DNA of 64,000 nt from Planctomycetota bacterium (GCA_021776785.1 JAJFFF010000004.1:124001-188000), one strand, 5' to 3'. Positions 19,042 to 28,703 are shown, counted from the stretch's first letter. The notes: generated by a model from the letters alone, not told the origin. Made by a program: numbers and translations.

Positions 19042-20195
19042 TTGTCGATCACCTCTTCTAGGCGCCGCCGCGCCATCGCCATGTCCGCTTTTGGGATGAA
19101 CTCGTTTGGTTTGTGCGCCACTTCGATCGAACCCGGCCCGAAGATCACGCACTCCATGCCCGCTTTTTGGAACCAGCCGGCGTCGGTGGCGAACGACACG
19201 CTCGCGTCGCCGGTCTGGCCGACGAGTGCGCACAGCTCGCAGTGCACGGGCGAGTCGGCGGCGAGGTGCATCGGCGGGCTGTTGCCCGTCAGCTCGACCT
19301 CGTAGCGCGTCGGCCCCGCGGCGTTCGCAACGGCCTCTTCGATGAGGTTGTAGACACCGGTTTCGATCATGCCGGGCAGCGCCCGCGCGCCGAGTTCGAT
19401 CACACACCGGTCGGGCACGACATTGGTCGCGCTGCCGCCGCGGATGATCCCGACGTTGAGCGGAACAAACGGAACTTCCGGAAAGTGCTCCGCGTTCGGC
19501 CCACCCGCCATCTCCAACTTGTGGCGCAGTTTGCGCAGGGAAACAAGCACACGCGCCGCGGCTTCGATCGCGTTCTTGCCGAGATGGGGATAGCCGGAGT
19601 GTGCACTCAAACCAAACAGCGTGATCTTCGCCTTGAGGTGGCCCTTGTGCATGCGCACAACACGCATCGTGGTCGGCTCGCCGATGATCGTGCGCGTCGG
19701 CAACGATTCGACTTCGGGCCAACGCTCCACGAGATCGCGTGCACCGATGGTGCCGACCTCCTCGTCGTAGGTGTACACGAGAACCAGCGGTCGCTTGAGT
19801 TGGCGCGCCGACATGGCGACGTTGAGCGCGACCGCCAAAAACCCCTTCATGTCCGCGGAGCCGCGACCGTAAATGCGTTCGCCGTCATCGACGCTGGCAA
19901 ACGGATCCGAACGCCACTCGTCTTCGGTCGCCGGCACGACATCCATATGCCCCGACAACACAAGTCCGGTGCGGTCGCCATCGGCTGGCGGCCCAAACCG
20001 CAGGATCAGGTTGGCTTTCTCACCATCCGGAGACGCCACGCGCTCAACCGCGAGGTCAGGCGTCGCGTCCGCATAGTCGGCAACAAAGTCGGCAAACGGC
20101 AGGTTGGATCGGTGGCTCGTCGTATCGAAACCGATGAGCCGTTCGAGCAGGGCGAAGTCGTCTAGCACGGCTGCAGTGTAGCGACACAGAGCCAT
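19029..20195 (-). CDS. argE: M20-family deacylase annotated as acetylornithine deacetylase
   Basis: Zinc-dependent amidohydrolase of peptidase family M20, 388 residues. Metal-ligand and catalytic motifs are present: SGHMDVVPA (first His and Asp), YGRGSADMKGF, and the general-base pair in YTYDEEVGT, with a dimerisation domain in the middle. The sequence best fits ArgE, which deacetylates N-acetylornithine. Its 13-bp overlap with hutF suggests instead, or as well, a role in acyl-glutamate or formylglutamate hydrolysis; that is inference from context. Start ATG at 20195; a GTG nine codons later is possible. Confidence 0.85.
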   Translation of the reverse strand: MALCRYTAAVLDDFALLERLIGFDTTSHRSNLPFADFVADYADATPDLAVERVASPDGEKANLILRFGPPADGDRTGLVLSGHMDVVPATEDEWRSDPFASVDDGERIYGRGSADMKGFLAVALNVAMSARQLKRPLVLVYTYDEEVGTIGARDLVERWPEVESLPTRTIIGEPTTMRVVRMHKGHLKAKITLFGLSAHSGYPHLGKNAIEAAARVLVSLRKLRHKLEMAGGPNAEHFPEVPFVPLNVGIIRGGSATNVVPDRCVIELGARALPGMIETGVYNLIEEAVANAAGPTRYEVELTGNSPPMHLAADSPVHCELCALVGQTGDASVSFATDAGWFQKAGMECVIFGPGSIEVAHKPNEFIPKADMAMARRRLEEVIDKWCR

Positions 20196-20266
20196 CGAAC
20201 GCGAATCCCGGGAAATACCCGACAGAAAATTCGACCTCTCTGCGCGCGCGCGCGTTGCCTATCGAT

Positions 20267-22915
20267 ATGCGTACGCTGCTCTCCCTCCTCGGACTGAGTG
20301 CCCTAGCTCTTGCCAACGGAACACTAAACGCGCGCGGCCCGGTTCGGTTGACGGACCATCGCGTGCACGCCCGTCTTCACGATCGCGTTTGCGAAGTTGT
20401 GGTCGAGCAGACGTTTCGCAGCGATGCGGACGTGCGGCTTGAGGGCAGGTACGTGTTTCCATTGCCCGACGAAGCCACCGTCAGTGAATTCGCCATGACG
20501 ATGGGCGGCAAGATGGTGAAGGGCGAGGTAATGGAGAAGAACAAAGCGCGTCGGATCTACGAGGGCATCGTCGCGCGCAAAAAAGACCCGGGACTTCTTG
20601 AAAAAATCGACCGCGGCGTCTTTTCTGCGCGTGTGTTCCCGATCGAGCCCAAGTCCGATCTGACGATCCGTATCGTCTATCAGCAGATTCTCACCGAACG
20701 CAACGGCACAACCGAACTCCGCTACCCGTTGGCGCGCACGCGCCTGGGAGCCAACGATGTGAAACAAACATCGATCGTCGTCGACGTGGCGACCGATGCT
20801 CCGCTACGTTCGATCTACTCTCCGTCGCACGCCATCGACACCGCGGAGACCAAGGAAAACGGCAAGCAGCTCACTCGTATCTCGTGGGAAGGCGGCCGCA
20901 ACGCCCAAACCAAAGATTTTTTGCTCTACGTCACGCGCAGCGCCGACGCCGTGGCGTTCAGTTTGCTGTCTCACAGAGTCGCCGGCGAGCCGGGCACGTT
21001 TGTCGCGCTGCTAGCGCCTGTCGCGGCGCCCAAGGAAGACGAAATTTTGCCGAAGGACGTGGTCTACGTCCTCGACACGAGCGGGTCGATGAAGGGCAAG
21101 AAACTCGCGCAGGCGCAAGCGGCGCTGCAATCGGGCATCCGCAAGTTGCGCGTCGGAGATCGCTTCAATCTCGTCGGATTTTCGACCGAGGCGCGCAGTT
21201 TTCGTGATGAACTCGTTCAAGCGAATCCGAAAAACATGGCTGCAGCGATCGCGTGGGTGCAGGCGCAACAGGCCGCGGGCGGAACGGCGATGGACGAAGC
21301 CATCCAGACCGCGCTCAAAATGCACGATGACGAGCGACTTGGCATCGTGGTGCTCTTGACAGACGGACTCCCCAGCGTCGGCGAGCGGAACCCGCAGACC
21401 ATCGTCAGCAATGTCGAACGCAACCGACGCAACGCGCGCGTGTTCGTGTTCGGAATCGGCTTCGATCAAAACGTCGCGTTTCTCGATAGCGTCGCCAAGA
21501 CGACGCGCGGCGCGCGCGAGTACATCACACCGGAACAAGATCTCACGGTCGTCGTCGGTCGGTTCTTTGACCGCATCGATCAACCGGTCTTAACGGACCT
21601 GCGGCTTGAGCTTGGAGAAGGCGTGAGCGAGGTCTACCCCAAGCAACTTCCCGATCTGTTCGCCGGCGATCAACTCGTCGTGATGGGCCGCTACTCCAAA
21701 GCGGGCCCGAAAAACATCCGCCTGCACGGAAAGCTACGCGGCAAAGCGGTTACGTACCACTACGAGGGCTCGCTCTCCAACGAGGCCGAAGTAGCACCGT
21801 TGCCGCGCCTGTGGGCCGAGCGCAAGGTGGAGTACTTAGTCCAGCAACTTCAGCTGCACGGTCGCAACAAGGAGTTGGTCGACGAGGTCGTGCGTTTGGG
21901 GACCAAGCACTCCATCGTGACGGCGTACACGTCGGGTTTGGTCGTCGAAGATGAAGAGATCGGCGTCGCCGGTGGCGGCGACATCGGAGACAGGCCGTTC
22001 ACCGGTCCGTCGAGCAATAGCGCGATCGGAATCGGCGGCGGGGCGAGCGGCTTCATGCCACGACGGCGGGGCGGACGCCGCAACCTACGTTCGGGCGGCG
22101 GATCTGCCCGGACGCAAGACGCCGTCGAGCTCGGCCTGTTTTGGCTCGCCTCGCAGCAAGACGTCACGACCGGACTCTGGACCGATCCCACGACCACCGC
22201 TTCGGCGCTGCTGGCCTACCTTGGCGCTGGGTACACCGACCGGGGCTCGGCGAAAGAAAACAAGCACGCCAAGACTGTGCGCCATGGTCTGCGCGCGCTG
22301 ATGGTGGCCCAGCGCGCAAACGGTTCCTATGGGCCCACTCTGGCGGCGGACGCGCGCGCCACGCTGGCGCTCTGCGAAGCGTTCTCGCGGACAAAAAACC
22401 CGCGGTACAAAAAGCCCGCCCAGTCCGCAGTCCGCTGGCTAAACCACAGCCAACCCAATGATCTCATCACGATGGGTCACGTCGCGCTCGCCTTGAAAGT
22501 GGCAAAGTCGGTTGGACTCGAGGTCGATCCGGATGCGTTCGAGCGGGTGCGCGCATCTATGTTGAACAACAAAGCGAAGTCCAACGAAGAGCGCGCAGCA
22601 ATCGTGCTCACGCGCATCCTTCTCGGCGAAGACCCGCGCACCTCGAAGGCGATTCACGCCCTGTCGTTTGGTACGCCCACGGTCGCGAGCACCAACGACC
22701 ATCTCTACTTCGGAACGCTTGCGGCTTTCCAAATCGGCGGCAAGACGTTCCGCGCGTGGAACGAGGCGATGAAGCCGTTGCTTGTCGAGAGCCAGCAGAG
22801 CGAAGACAAGCCGCGCCGCGGAAGCTGGGGCGACATCCACGTCACCGCAACGCGCACGCGCTGTTTGGAGATCTACTACCTCTACCGGAGATTGTTCGGG
22901 CCGTCGAGGAGATGA
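20267..22915 (+). CDS. Secreted VIT/VWA protein with C-terminal alpha-toroid domain
   Basis: 882-residue exported protein. ATG at 20267 begins a signal peptide (MRTLLSLLGLSALALANG). Domains in order: a VIT domain (about 15-150) with the RLEGRYVFPLPDEATVSEF signature and the KARRIYEGIVARKKDPGLLE segment; a von Willebrand A domain (about 265-440) with an intact metal-ion site DTSGS at 270-274 and LLTDGLPS; a linker rich in Gly and Arg (about 580-605); and Ala-rich paired helices (about 610-870) like the squalene-cyclase/prenyltransferase barrel used as a scaffold in planctomycete secreted proteins. Likely a surface adhesion or assembly protein. Coupled to the next gene by ATGA. Confidence 0.88.
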   Translation: MRTLLSLLGLSALALANGTLNARGPVRLTDHRVHARLHDRVCEVVVEQTFRSDADVRLEGRYVFPLPDEATVSEFAMTMGGKMVKGEVMEKNKARRIYEGIVARKKDPGLLEKIDRGVFSARVFPIEPKSDLTIRIVYQQILTERNGTTELRYPLARTRLGANDVKQTSIVVDVATDAPLRSIYSPSHAIDTAETKENGKQLTRISWEGGRNAQTKDFLLYVTRSADAVAFSLLSHRVAGEPGTFVALLAPVAAPKEDEILPKDVVYVLDTSGSMKGKKLAQAQAALQSGIRKLRVGDRFNLVGFSTEARSFRDELVQANPKNMAAAIAWVQAQQAAGGTAMDEAIQTALKMHDDERLGIVVLLTDGLPSVGERNPQTIVSNVERNRRNARVFVFGIGFDQNVAFLDSVAKTTRGAREYITPEQDLTVVVGRFFDRIDQPVLTDLRLELGEGVSEVYPKQLPDLFAGDQLVVMGRYSKAGPKNIRLHGKLRGKAVTYHYEGSLSNEAEVAPLPRLWAERKVEYLVQQLQLHGRNKELVDEVVRLGTKHSIVTAYTSGLVVEDEEIGVAGGGDIGDRPFTGPSSNSAIGIGGGASGFMPRRRGGRRNLRSGGGSARTQDAVELGLFWLASQQDVTTGLWTDPTTTASALLAYLGAGYTDRGSAKENKHAKTVRHGLRALMVAQRANGSYGPTLAADARATLALCEAFSRTKNPRYKKPAQSAVRWLNHSQPNDLITMGHVALALKVAKSVGLEVDPDAFERVRASMLNNKAKSNEERAAIVLTRILLGEDPRTSKAIHALSFGTPTVASTNDHLYFGTLAAFQIGGKTFRAWNEAMKPLLVESQQSEDKPRRGSWGDIHVTATRTRCLEIYYLYRRLFGPSRR

Positions 22916-24195
22916 ACCGGCTGGCGCGCCGGGTAGAATCGCGCCTCGTGAATACTCTCGACGCACGCCGCGCGCGCGTGGCCGACGCTTTTGCGCTGGA
23001 CGATCAGGTGCTCGTCATCGGCGCCGGTTCGCTTCTCCCGGTGCCGGGCACCGATCAGTTCTATCCATTCCTATGCCATCCCGAGTATCGCTACTTGGCC
23101 GATCGCTATGAGCCGGACCACGTGCTCGTCTTCGAGCCCGGGCAAGGTTGGACGGACTACGTTCCGCCCGTGACGGCGTCCGACACGCTGTGGACGGGCG
23201 CCACGCAGGGCTCGGGCGAGCCGATTTCGTCTTTGCCGGCGCGGCTGGCCGGAAAAACGGTTGCGATGCTCGGATCGCGCGTGCGCGGCGTCTTAGAAGA
23301 CGCTTCGCTAGGCGCTCGTTTGCGGCGGGCCCTTGACGTCGTCCGTCGTCGCAAAGACGCCGACGAGATCGCACGCATCCAGGAGGCGTGCAACGCCACG
23401 GCTGCCGGTCACGCCGCGCTGCTCGCATCGTTGCGGCCGGGCCTGACCGAACGACACCTCTGCGCCACGCTCGAATCCGGATTCTTTCACGCCGGCGGAG
23501 AACGCACGGCGTACGACTCGATTGTCGCAAGCGGTCCCAACGCCGCCGTGTTGCACTACACTCCGGGCGACCGCACCGTGCTGTCGGGCGAAATGCTGCT
23601 CGTCGATGCCGGCGCGTCCGTGCGCGGGTACGCGAGCGACGTCACGCGCACGCATCCGGTCTCCGGAACGTTTACGCCGTTCCAACAAGATCTCTACGAC
23701 ACCGTCTTGGCAGCGGAGCGGGAAGGGATCGCGGGATGCCGCGCCGGCGTCGAATACGTCGATTTGCATCTGCGCTGCTGCGTCACGCTCGCACGCGGAC
23801 TCGTCGACATGGGAATCCTGCGCGGAAACCCGGAGTCGCTGGTCGAGCAGGACGCACACGCTCTGTTTTTCCCGCACGGGTTGGGGCACGCGCTCGGCCT
23901 CGCCGTCCACGACGCGGGCGGCCGCGAACACGGTCGCCCGCGCAGCGATCGCTTCGGGTTGCGGTTCTTGCGCGCCGACCTCAAGCTCCCAACCGATTTC
24001 GTCGTCACGATCGAGCCGGGTCTTTACTTCGTGCGTGCGATCCTCGAGGATCCGGCGCGCCGCGCCGAGCACATCGAAACCGTCGACTGGGAAAAGGTCG
24101 ATCAACATCTTGACGCGGGAGGCATCCGCATCGAGGACGACGTGCTCGTGACCGACAGCGACCCCATCGTGCTCACCGCCGCCATCCCGAAATAG
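22912..24195 (+). CDS. pepP: Xaa-Pro aminopeptidase-like protein (M24B)
   Basis: Metallo-aminopeptidase of the aminopeptidase P group, 427 residues, removing N-terminal residues before proline. The ATG at 22912 overlaps the previous stop (ATGA); a GTG at 22948 is the alternative. All five metal ligands of the pita-bread fold are present: D232, D243, H326 (HGLGHALG), E368 (TIEPGLYF) and E408 (GGIRIEDD). The N-terminal half has the creatinase-like domain with FLCHPEYRYLADRYEPDHVL. Should be active in the cytoplasm. Confidence 0.92.
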   Translation: MNRLARRVESRLVNTLDARRARVADAFALDDQVLVIGAGSLLPVPGTDQFYPFLCHPEYRYLADRYEPDHVLVFEPGQGWTDYVPPVTASDTLWTGATQGSGEPISSLPARLAGKTVAMLGSRVRGVLEDASLGARLRRALDVVRRRKDADEIARIQEACNATAAGHAALLASLRPGLTERHLCATLESGFFHAGGERTAYDSIVASGPNAAVLHYTPGDRTVLSGEMLLVDAGASVRGYASDVTRTHPVSGTFTPFQQDLYDTVLAAEREGIAGCRAGVEYVDLHLRCCVTLARGLVDMGILRGNPESLVEQDAHALFFPHGLGHALGLAVHDAGGREHGRPRSDRFGLRFLRADLKLPTDFVVTIEPGLYFVRAILEDPARRAEHIETVDWEKVDQHLDAGGIRIEDDVLVTDSDPIVLTAAIPK

Positions 24196-24324
24196 TCGCT
24201 CTGTTTCGCATCGAAAAGAGGACACTGTGTGTCGCGTGGGAGACGCGTGCGTCGCTCTTCATCGCCGTTTCCCGGACGAACTTGTCCGGCGTAGCGATTG
24301 CAATGTTGATCGGCGGAGGATTCG

Positions 24325-25269
24325 ATGAAAACGCTTGGATTAATTCTCGTGGCCCTGATCGGCACAGCCCTCATCACGGCTGCCGCGCCCGAGGGGCTCA
24401 CGACCTCGTACAAAAAAGCGCTTCCGGCAGCGGCTGCGGGTCAGCCCGCCATCGAAGTGCTGCATACGATGAAAAGCGTGGCGCGCGAAGTCGTGCTCGA
24501 CATCGTGTTCGCCGACGGTTTGCATCGGCGCAAAGGACGCGGCACGACATCGGGCGTCTACATCGAAGTCAACGACGCCGAGCAGCCCACGCACCCGGTG
24601 CGCAATCCGTTCGCGCCGCTGCCCGTTGATCGCCGCCACAACCGCGAGTGGAAAGACTTCGTCAGCCGTGAGTTCCCCTACCCGAATCCGGAACCGGGAT
24701 ACTGGTACACGTGGGGCAAGCAGCGGCAGCCGTTGAAGCGTCCCATCAAGTTGCGGTTCGCCCACGCCGGCCGCTACCGCATTCGCGTCCGCGGCGTCTT
24801 GCCGCCGGACGGCCAGGGTCCGCACACGCCCACGCTCATGCGCGTGATCGAAGTCGGCCATGGCATTTTGGCGCCGCACCTCCCGGTCGGATGGCAACGC
24901 GCCGAGCGCGCACTACCGACCGGCGAGCGCGAGACCAGCTCGCTGCTGATTCAACGCGACGCGCCCAAGACGGTGGCTGTTGGCGAAACGTTTGAATACA
25001 TCGTGCGCGTGCGCAACATCAGCACGCGCAAGATCTCCAACGTGTCTCTCGTCGAGCGCGGCGCGGAGGGCGTGGCGATCTTAAAGAGTTCCGCCGCTAT
25101 GCAAGTCGAATCACCTGGCGTTTGCTCTTGGGCGATCGGCGCCCTCGAAGCCGGCGCGACGCGCGAAGTGAAATTGTCGGCCCGCATCGACACCGAAGGC
25201 GCGCCGGAACGTCACCTCCACGCCCGCTGGTTGAGCGCGCCGGCGACACAAAAGATCACGGCGAAGTAA
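24325..25269 (+). CDS. Secreted protein with DUF11-like domain
   Basis: 314-residue exported protein of unknown role. Start ATG preceded by GGAGG eight bases upstream; signal peptide about 1-20 ending ITAAA. The middle has a Tyr/Trp/Pro-rich stretch (PYPNPEPGYWYTW). The C-terminal region (about 210-310) reads like the DUF11/conserved-repeat immunoglobulin-type domain (KTVAVGETFEYIVRVRNIS), common in surface proteins. It lies 128 bp after the M24 gene and only 3 bp before the HAD gene. The upstream gap has a CCGGAC/GTCCGG hairpin at about 24273-24291 without a T tract. Confidence 0.75.
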   Translation: MKTLGLILVALIGTALITAAAPEGLTTSYKKALPAAAAGQPAIEVLHTMKSVAREVVLDIVFADGLHRRKGRGTTSGVYIEVNDAEQPTHPVRNPFAPLPVDRRHNREWKDFVSREFPYPNPEPGYWYTWGKQRQPLKRPIKLRFAHAGRYRIRVRGVLPPDGQGPHTPTLMRVIEVGHGILAPHLPVGWQRAERALPTGERETSSLLIQRDAPKTVAVGETFEYIVRVRNISTRKISNVSLVERGAEGVAILKSSAAMQVESPGVCSWAIGALEAGATREVKLSARIDTEGAPERHLHARWLSAPATQKITAK

Positions 25270-25272
25270 CTC

Positions 25273-25920
25273 GTGGCGCCCGACCTTGTCATCTTTGACT
25301 GCGACGGCGTTCTAGTCGACACCGAACCGACGTCGAACCGCATCCTCTGCGCATTGCTTTGCGAGCACGGCGACGCCATCGACATCCCCACCACCATCGA
25401 AGTGTTCAAGGGCCGTTCGATGGCCAGTTGCACCACTCTCATCACCGAGCGCCTCGGGCGCATGCCGGCGGACTTTTGGGAGCAGTATGTCGCGCGCACC
25501 AACCGCGCGTTTGAAGAGCACGTCGCGCCCATCCCGCACGTCGTCACCGCGCTCGACGCGATCCCGGCGGCCACCTGTGTTGCGTCGAGCGGCCGCTACG
25601 CCAAAATGCAGATCACACTCGGCCAGATCGGACTTTGGGACCGGTTTCTCGGACGCATCTACTGCGCCGCCGATGTCGCCCGCGGCAAACCCGCGCCGGA
25701 TCTCTTCCAGTACGCCGCGCGCCAGATGGGAATCGCTGCGGATCGCGCGGTCGTGATCGAGGACAGCCTGCCCGGCGTCGTCGCCGCGCGCGCCGCCGGA
25801 ATGATCGCGTTTGGCTACGCCCCGCCCGGGACCCCGGCCACCGCCCAAACGGCGCTTGCGGATGCGGGTGCTGCGCTCTTTTCCGACATGCGCGAGCTCC
25901 CCGGGCTGCTCGGTTTCTAA
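25273..25920 (+). CDS. HAD-IA family phosphatase
   Basis: 215-residue haloacid dehalogenase superfamily hydrolase with a GTG start. Motif I is FDCDGVLVDTE (nucleophile Asp and acid Asp), motif II is the Ser in CVASSGR, motif III Lys is in ADVARGKPAP, and motif IV is VIEDSLPG. The helical cap type and motif spacing match the phosphoglycolate phosphatase / beta-phosphoglucomutase / GMP phosphatase subgroup; the actual substrate cannot be told. It starts 3 bp after the DUF11-like gene, so the pair is probably co-transcribed. Confidence 0.92.
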   Translation: MAPDLVIFDCDGVLVDTEPTSNRILCALLCEHGDAIDIPTTIEVFKGRSMASCTTLITERLGRMPADFWEQYVARTNRAFEEHVAPIPHVVTALDAIPAATCVASSGRYAKMQITLGQIGLWDRFLGRIYCAADVARGKPAPDLFQYAARQMGIAADRAVVIEDSLPGVVAARAAGMIAFGYAPPGTPATAQTALADAGAALFSDMRELPGLLGF

Positions 25921-26013
25921 ACGAGCGCACGACGGTCTGTCGCCAAGACTTTTTGCCCGCAGTATGCTGACGCGCGTTCGTTTCAGGACCGACTTTCCTC
26001 AGGAGATCGAATC

Positions 26014-26988
26014 GTGACCGCTCCCCTTCGCGTGGCCGTCACCGGCGCCGCCGGCAACATCGGGTACAGCCTCTTATTCCGCCTTGCTGCGGGCGATTGC
26101 TACGGCAAGAACCAGCCGATCATCTTGCAGTTGGTCGAGATCCCGCCCGCGATGGGCACGCTGGAAGGCGTCGCGATGGAACTCGACGACTGCGCCTTCC
26201 CGTTGCTGCACGGCATTGAGATGGCCGACAACCCCGGCGGCGGGTTTCGCGACGCCAACCAAGTGTTCTTGGTTGGGTCCAAGCCGCGCGGTCCGGGCAT
26301 GGAACGAAACGACCTGATCAAAGAAAACGGACCGATCTTCGTCGGTCAAGGCAAGGCGCTCGACGGCGCGGCGTCCGACGTGTTCATCGTGACGGTCGGC
26401 AACCCGTGCAACACCAACGGCTGGATCGCGATGCAAAACGCGAGCAAGGTGCCGAACGCGCGCTTCACCGCGATGACGCGCCTCGATCAAAACCGCGCCA
26501 TGGCGCAGCTCGCGAAGAAAGCGGGCGTCCAGACGACCGACATCGAAAACATGATCGTTTGGGGCAACCACTCGTCAACGCAGTTCCCCGACTTCACCCA
26601 TGCGACGATCGGCGGCAAGCCGGCCGCCGACGTGCTGGACCGCGACTGGCTCGAGGGCGAATTCTTCGCGACCGTCCAAAAGCGCGGCGCGGCGATCATC
26701 AAGGCGCGCGGTTCGTCTTCGGCGGCGAGCGCGGCCAGCGCGGCGGTGGACCACATGCATGACGCTTGGTTCGGGACCGACGGACGCGCGGTCTCGATGT
26801 GCGTGCCGTCCGACGGCTCGTACGGCGTGCCCAACGACATGATTTTCTCGTTCCCGTGCGTTTGCACCGGCCAAGGAAACTACGAAATCGTGAGCGATGT
26901 CGCGTTCGGCGATTTCGGCAACGGAAAAATCGCGACGACGCGCGACGAACTAGCCGGAGAAGCTGGCCTTGTCGCCGACCTCGTCTAA
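26014..26988 (+). CDS. mdh: Malate dehydrogenase
   Basis: NAD-dependent TCA-cycle enzyme converting malate to oxaloacetate; 324 residues. GTG start with AGGAG ten bases upstream. The Rossmann motif is [12 protein letters not shown] (residues 10-20), the coenzyme-binding PCNTNG follows, and the catalytic His is H186 in NHSSTQFPD, with MTRLDQNRA containing the substrate Arg. The sequence resembles the cytosolic-type MDH with the longer N-terminal domain. A strong terminator lies 88 bp downstream, so it ends its transcription unit. Confidence 0.96.
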   Translation: MTAPLRVAVTGAAGNIGYSLLFRLAAGDCYGKNQPIILQLVEIPPAMGTLEGVAMELDDCAFPLLHGIEMADNPGGGFRDANQVFLVGSKPRGPGMERNDLIKENGPIFVGQGKALDGAASDVFIVTVGNPCNTNGWIAMQNASKVPNARFTAMTRLDQNRAMAQLAKKAGVQTTDIENMIVWGNHSSTQFPDFTHATIGGKPAADVLDRDWLEGEFFATVQKRGAAIIKARGSSSAASAASAAVDHMHDAWFGTDGRAVSMCVPSDGSYGVPNDMIFSFPCVCTGQGNYEIVSDVAFGDFGNGKIATTRDELAGEAGLVADLV

Positions 26989-27075
26989 AACAGCGACTAC
27001 AAACCAAACACAGACAGAACCTCACAACTTGATCTGCATTAAGCCGGTTCAACAGCTCATGCCGTTGAGACCGCT

Positions 27076-27106
27076 CGGGGGACGCTTGCGTCCCCCGCTT
27101 TTTTTT
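27076..27106 (+). terminator. Rho-independent terminator of mdh
   Basis: A GC-rich perfect 10-bp stem (CGGGGGACGC with GCGTCCCCCG, two-base loop) is followed directly by eight T residues. It lies 88 bp downstream of the mdh stop on the same strand. Confidence 0.9.
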
Positions 27107-27140
27107 GACCCATCTGGCGCCCGGCGCGCACGATGGGAGT

Positions 27141-27667
27141 GTGGACCGTACGCTCGCCGCTCGGCGGAACGCATACCGTCGCGATAGCGATGAGTCGGCG
27201 ATCGATGATCTTGTTCGCCGCACGCAACCTCGGCTGCAAAAGATCGCACGCCGGATCGGCGCCGGCCACGCGGACGACGCCGGGCGGGCGATCAAAAATA
27301 GGTGCCGCTCGCTCGGCAACTTGCCGCTCCATCCGCGGGCGCATCACCGCTGGAATCGTTGGTGCGGGCGGAGTCCCGTTCCCGGAACCGGCACCTTGGT
27401 TCTGCCGCGACTGGCTCTCGTTACGCTGCGCCATCCGGCTCGTGGCGCGAAATCGCGAACCCATGGACGCTGCGCGCGGATAACGGCTATCACCGGACCT
27501 GGACGACGCGCCCGCCGCGTCAACACCTTGATCGAAACGCCGGCCGGACGTTTCGGGCTCTCGCAACCGGACGCTATCGGGCCACGGCTCGGATCGGCGA
27601 CGACACGATGGACATCGAGTTTGCTCTCACGGGCGCCGAGCGCCACACGGCGACCTTTCCTCGCTAG
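27141..27667 (+). pseudogene. Possible decayed ECF sigma-factor-like remnant
   Basis: No intact gene fits 27110-27701. In the frame starting with the GTG at 27141 there is about 48 residues of ECF sigma region-2 flavour (AIDDLVRRTQPRLQKIARRI followed by GAGHADDA), after which similarity stops. A different forward frame then gives SPLESLVRAESRSRNR, similar to the linker before sigma region 4, and ends at the TAG at 27665-27667 after GRYRATARIGDDTMDIEF, which looks more like a regulatory beta-domain tail. At least one frameshift and internal loss would be needed. Opposite-strand frames here are low-complexity. I treat it as a relic; it may simply be non-coding. Confidence 0.3.
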
Positions 27668-27701
27668 CGGGATTGCGGTCCATATTCGCTATGCTGTCGG
27701 C

Positions 27702-28382
27702 ATGGTGATGAAGACGCTCGAGAAGGCCGCGAAGGTCAAAGACACGATGGACAACATCAAGGGGTTTATCGTGTCCGTCGGGCTGATGGTAACCGGCGCG
27801 TTGTTCCTGATCGACCCGAAGGGCAAGTTCAGCGAGATCGAGGAGATGGCTCCGTATCGCGAATGGATCGGATACGCCATGGCCGGGTTCGGGCTGCTTT
27901 TTTTCCTGGCGATCGTCACGCGCGGCAAAACCAAAGTGCGGTTTTCCGCGATGGTGCTCACGATCACGGCTGCTGGCGTGCTCGCGGGGCTTGGCTATCT
28001 CATGTTGCCCAGGGCCAACGACGCCTACAACTTGGCCAAGAGCGGTCAGATCACCTACGGCACCGCTACGCGCGGGTCCGGGTACGGCGCCCCGAAAAAA
28101 ACGGGGTACCGCACGGGTGTTGCGCTCGACGTGGGCGGCGGCGCGACGATCACGCTCAAGTCCCGCGCCAAACGCGGGCAGCGCATTCGTGTGCGTTACC
28201 TGCCTGACAACCCCAAGGTCGCCGTCCCCGCCGAAGCGGGCGAGACGACGTGGGACATCTTGTCGTGGCCGAACGGATCCGGAGGCCTGTGGGCGTTTAT
28301 CGCCGTAGCGTTGATCGCGCTGGTCTCGATCCCGTTCAACCTGGCCAACATCTTCAAGCCGATGCCGGTTCCAGACGACTAA
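27702..28382 (+). CDS. Membrane protein, DUF3592-like
   Basis: 226-residue predicted membrane protein. The ATG at 27702 begins MVMKTLEKAAKVKD; an ATG two codons later is equally possible. Hydrophobic helices lie near 20-37, 57-75, 84-100 and 195-215. Between helices three and four is an extracytoplasmic beta-rich part with a short TYGTATRGSGYG segment and RVRYLPDNPKVAVP, which resembles DUF3592 proteins where a strand pattern ends in a similar RYxPxNP motif. Function unknown. It converges on fmdB. Confidence 0.75.
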   Translation: MVMKTLEKAAKVKDTMDNIKGFIVSVGLMVTGALFLIDPKGKFSEIEEMAPYREWIGYAMAGFGLLFFLAIVTRGKTKVRFSAMVLTITAAGVLAGLGYLMLPRANDAYNLAKSGQITYGTATRGSGYGAPKKTGYRTGVALDVGGGATITLKSRAKRGQRIRVRYLPDNPKVAVPAEAGETTWDILSWPNGSGGLWAFIAVALIALVSIPFNLANIFKPMPVPDD

Positions 28383-28391
28383 CAAAAATGG

Positions 28392-28703
28392 CTAGTCAGA
28401 ACTCGACGAGTCGGAACTAGACGACGAGGACTTGGAGTCGCCGCCGCTCTTGGTGCTTGAGCTGTCGCTGCTTTCGCCGCCCTCGCTCGACTTGCTTTTC
28501 TTCTCGGAGGGCTGGCGCGCGCGCTTGTAGTCGGTTTCGTAAAAGCCTGAGCCCTTGAAGATGATGCCGGCGCCAGACCCGATCAGGCGGCGTAGTTTGG
28601 GCTCGTTGCAACTCGGGCAGTCTTTGAGCGCGTCATCCTTGATGCTTTGGAACGCATCCATTTTGTGCCCGCAGCCGTCGCACTTGTAGTCATACGTCGG
28701 CAT
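28392..28703 (-). CDS. FmdB-family zinc ribbon protein
   Basis: 103-residue protein of the FmdB/CxxC_CXXC_SSSS putative regulatory family. Zinc ligands C8, C11, C29 and C32 and the [19 protein letters not shown] start are typical, as is GSGFYETDY after the ribbon. The C-terminal 35 residues are a Ser/Asp/Lys low-complexity tail. Its ATG overlaps the grpE stop (TAATG), so it is the last gene of the chaperone cluster. Function of the family is not firmly known; regulation has been proposed. Confidence 0.92.
   Translation of the reverse strand: MPTYDYKCDGCGHKMDAFQSIKDDALKDCPSCNEPKLRRLIGSGAGIIFKGSGFYETDYKRARQPSEKKSKSSEGGESSDSSSTKSGGDSKSSSSSSDSSSSD

Noticed and set aside
22756..22911. Upstream extension of the M24 peptidase
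   Set aside because: It lies inside the toroid domain of the previous gene in another frame; the ATGA overlap is a better start.
27057..27566. Minus-strand open frame after mdh
   Set aside because: Low-complexity, no domain, and it runs through the mdh terminator.
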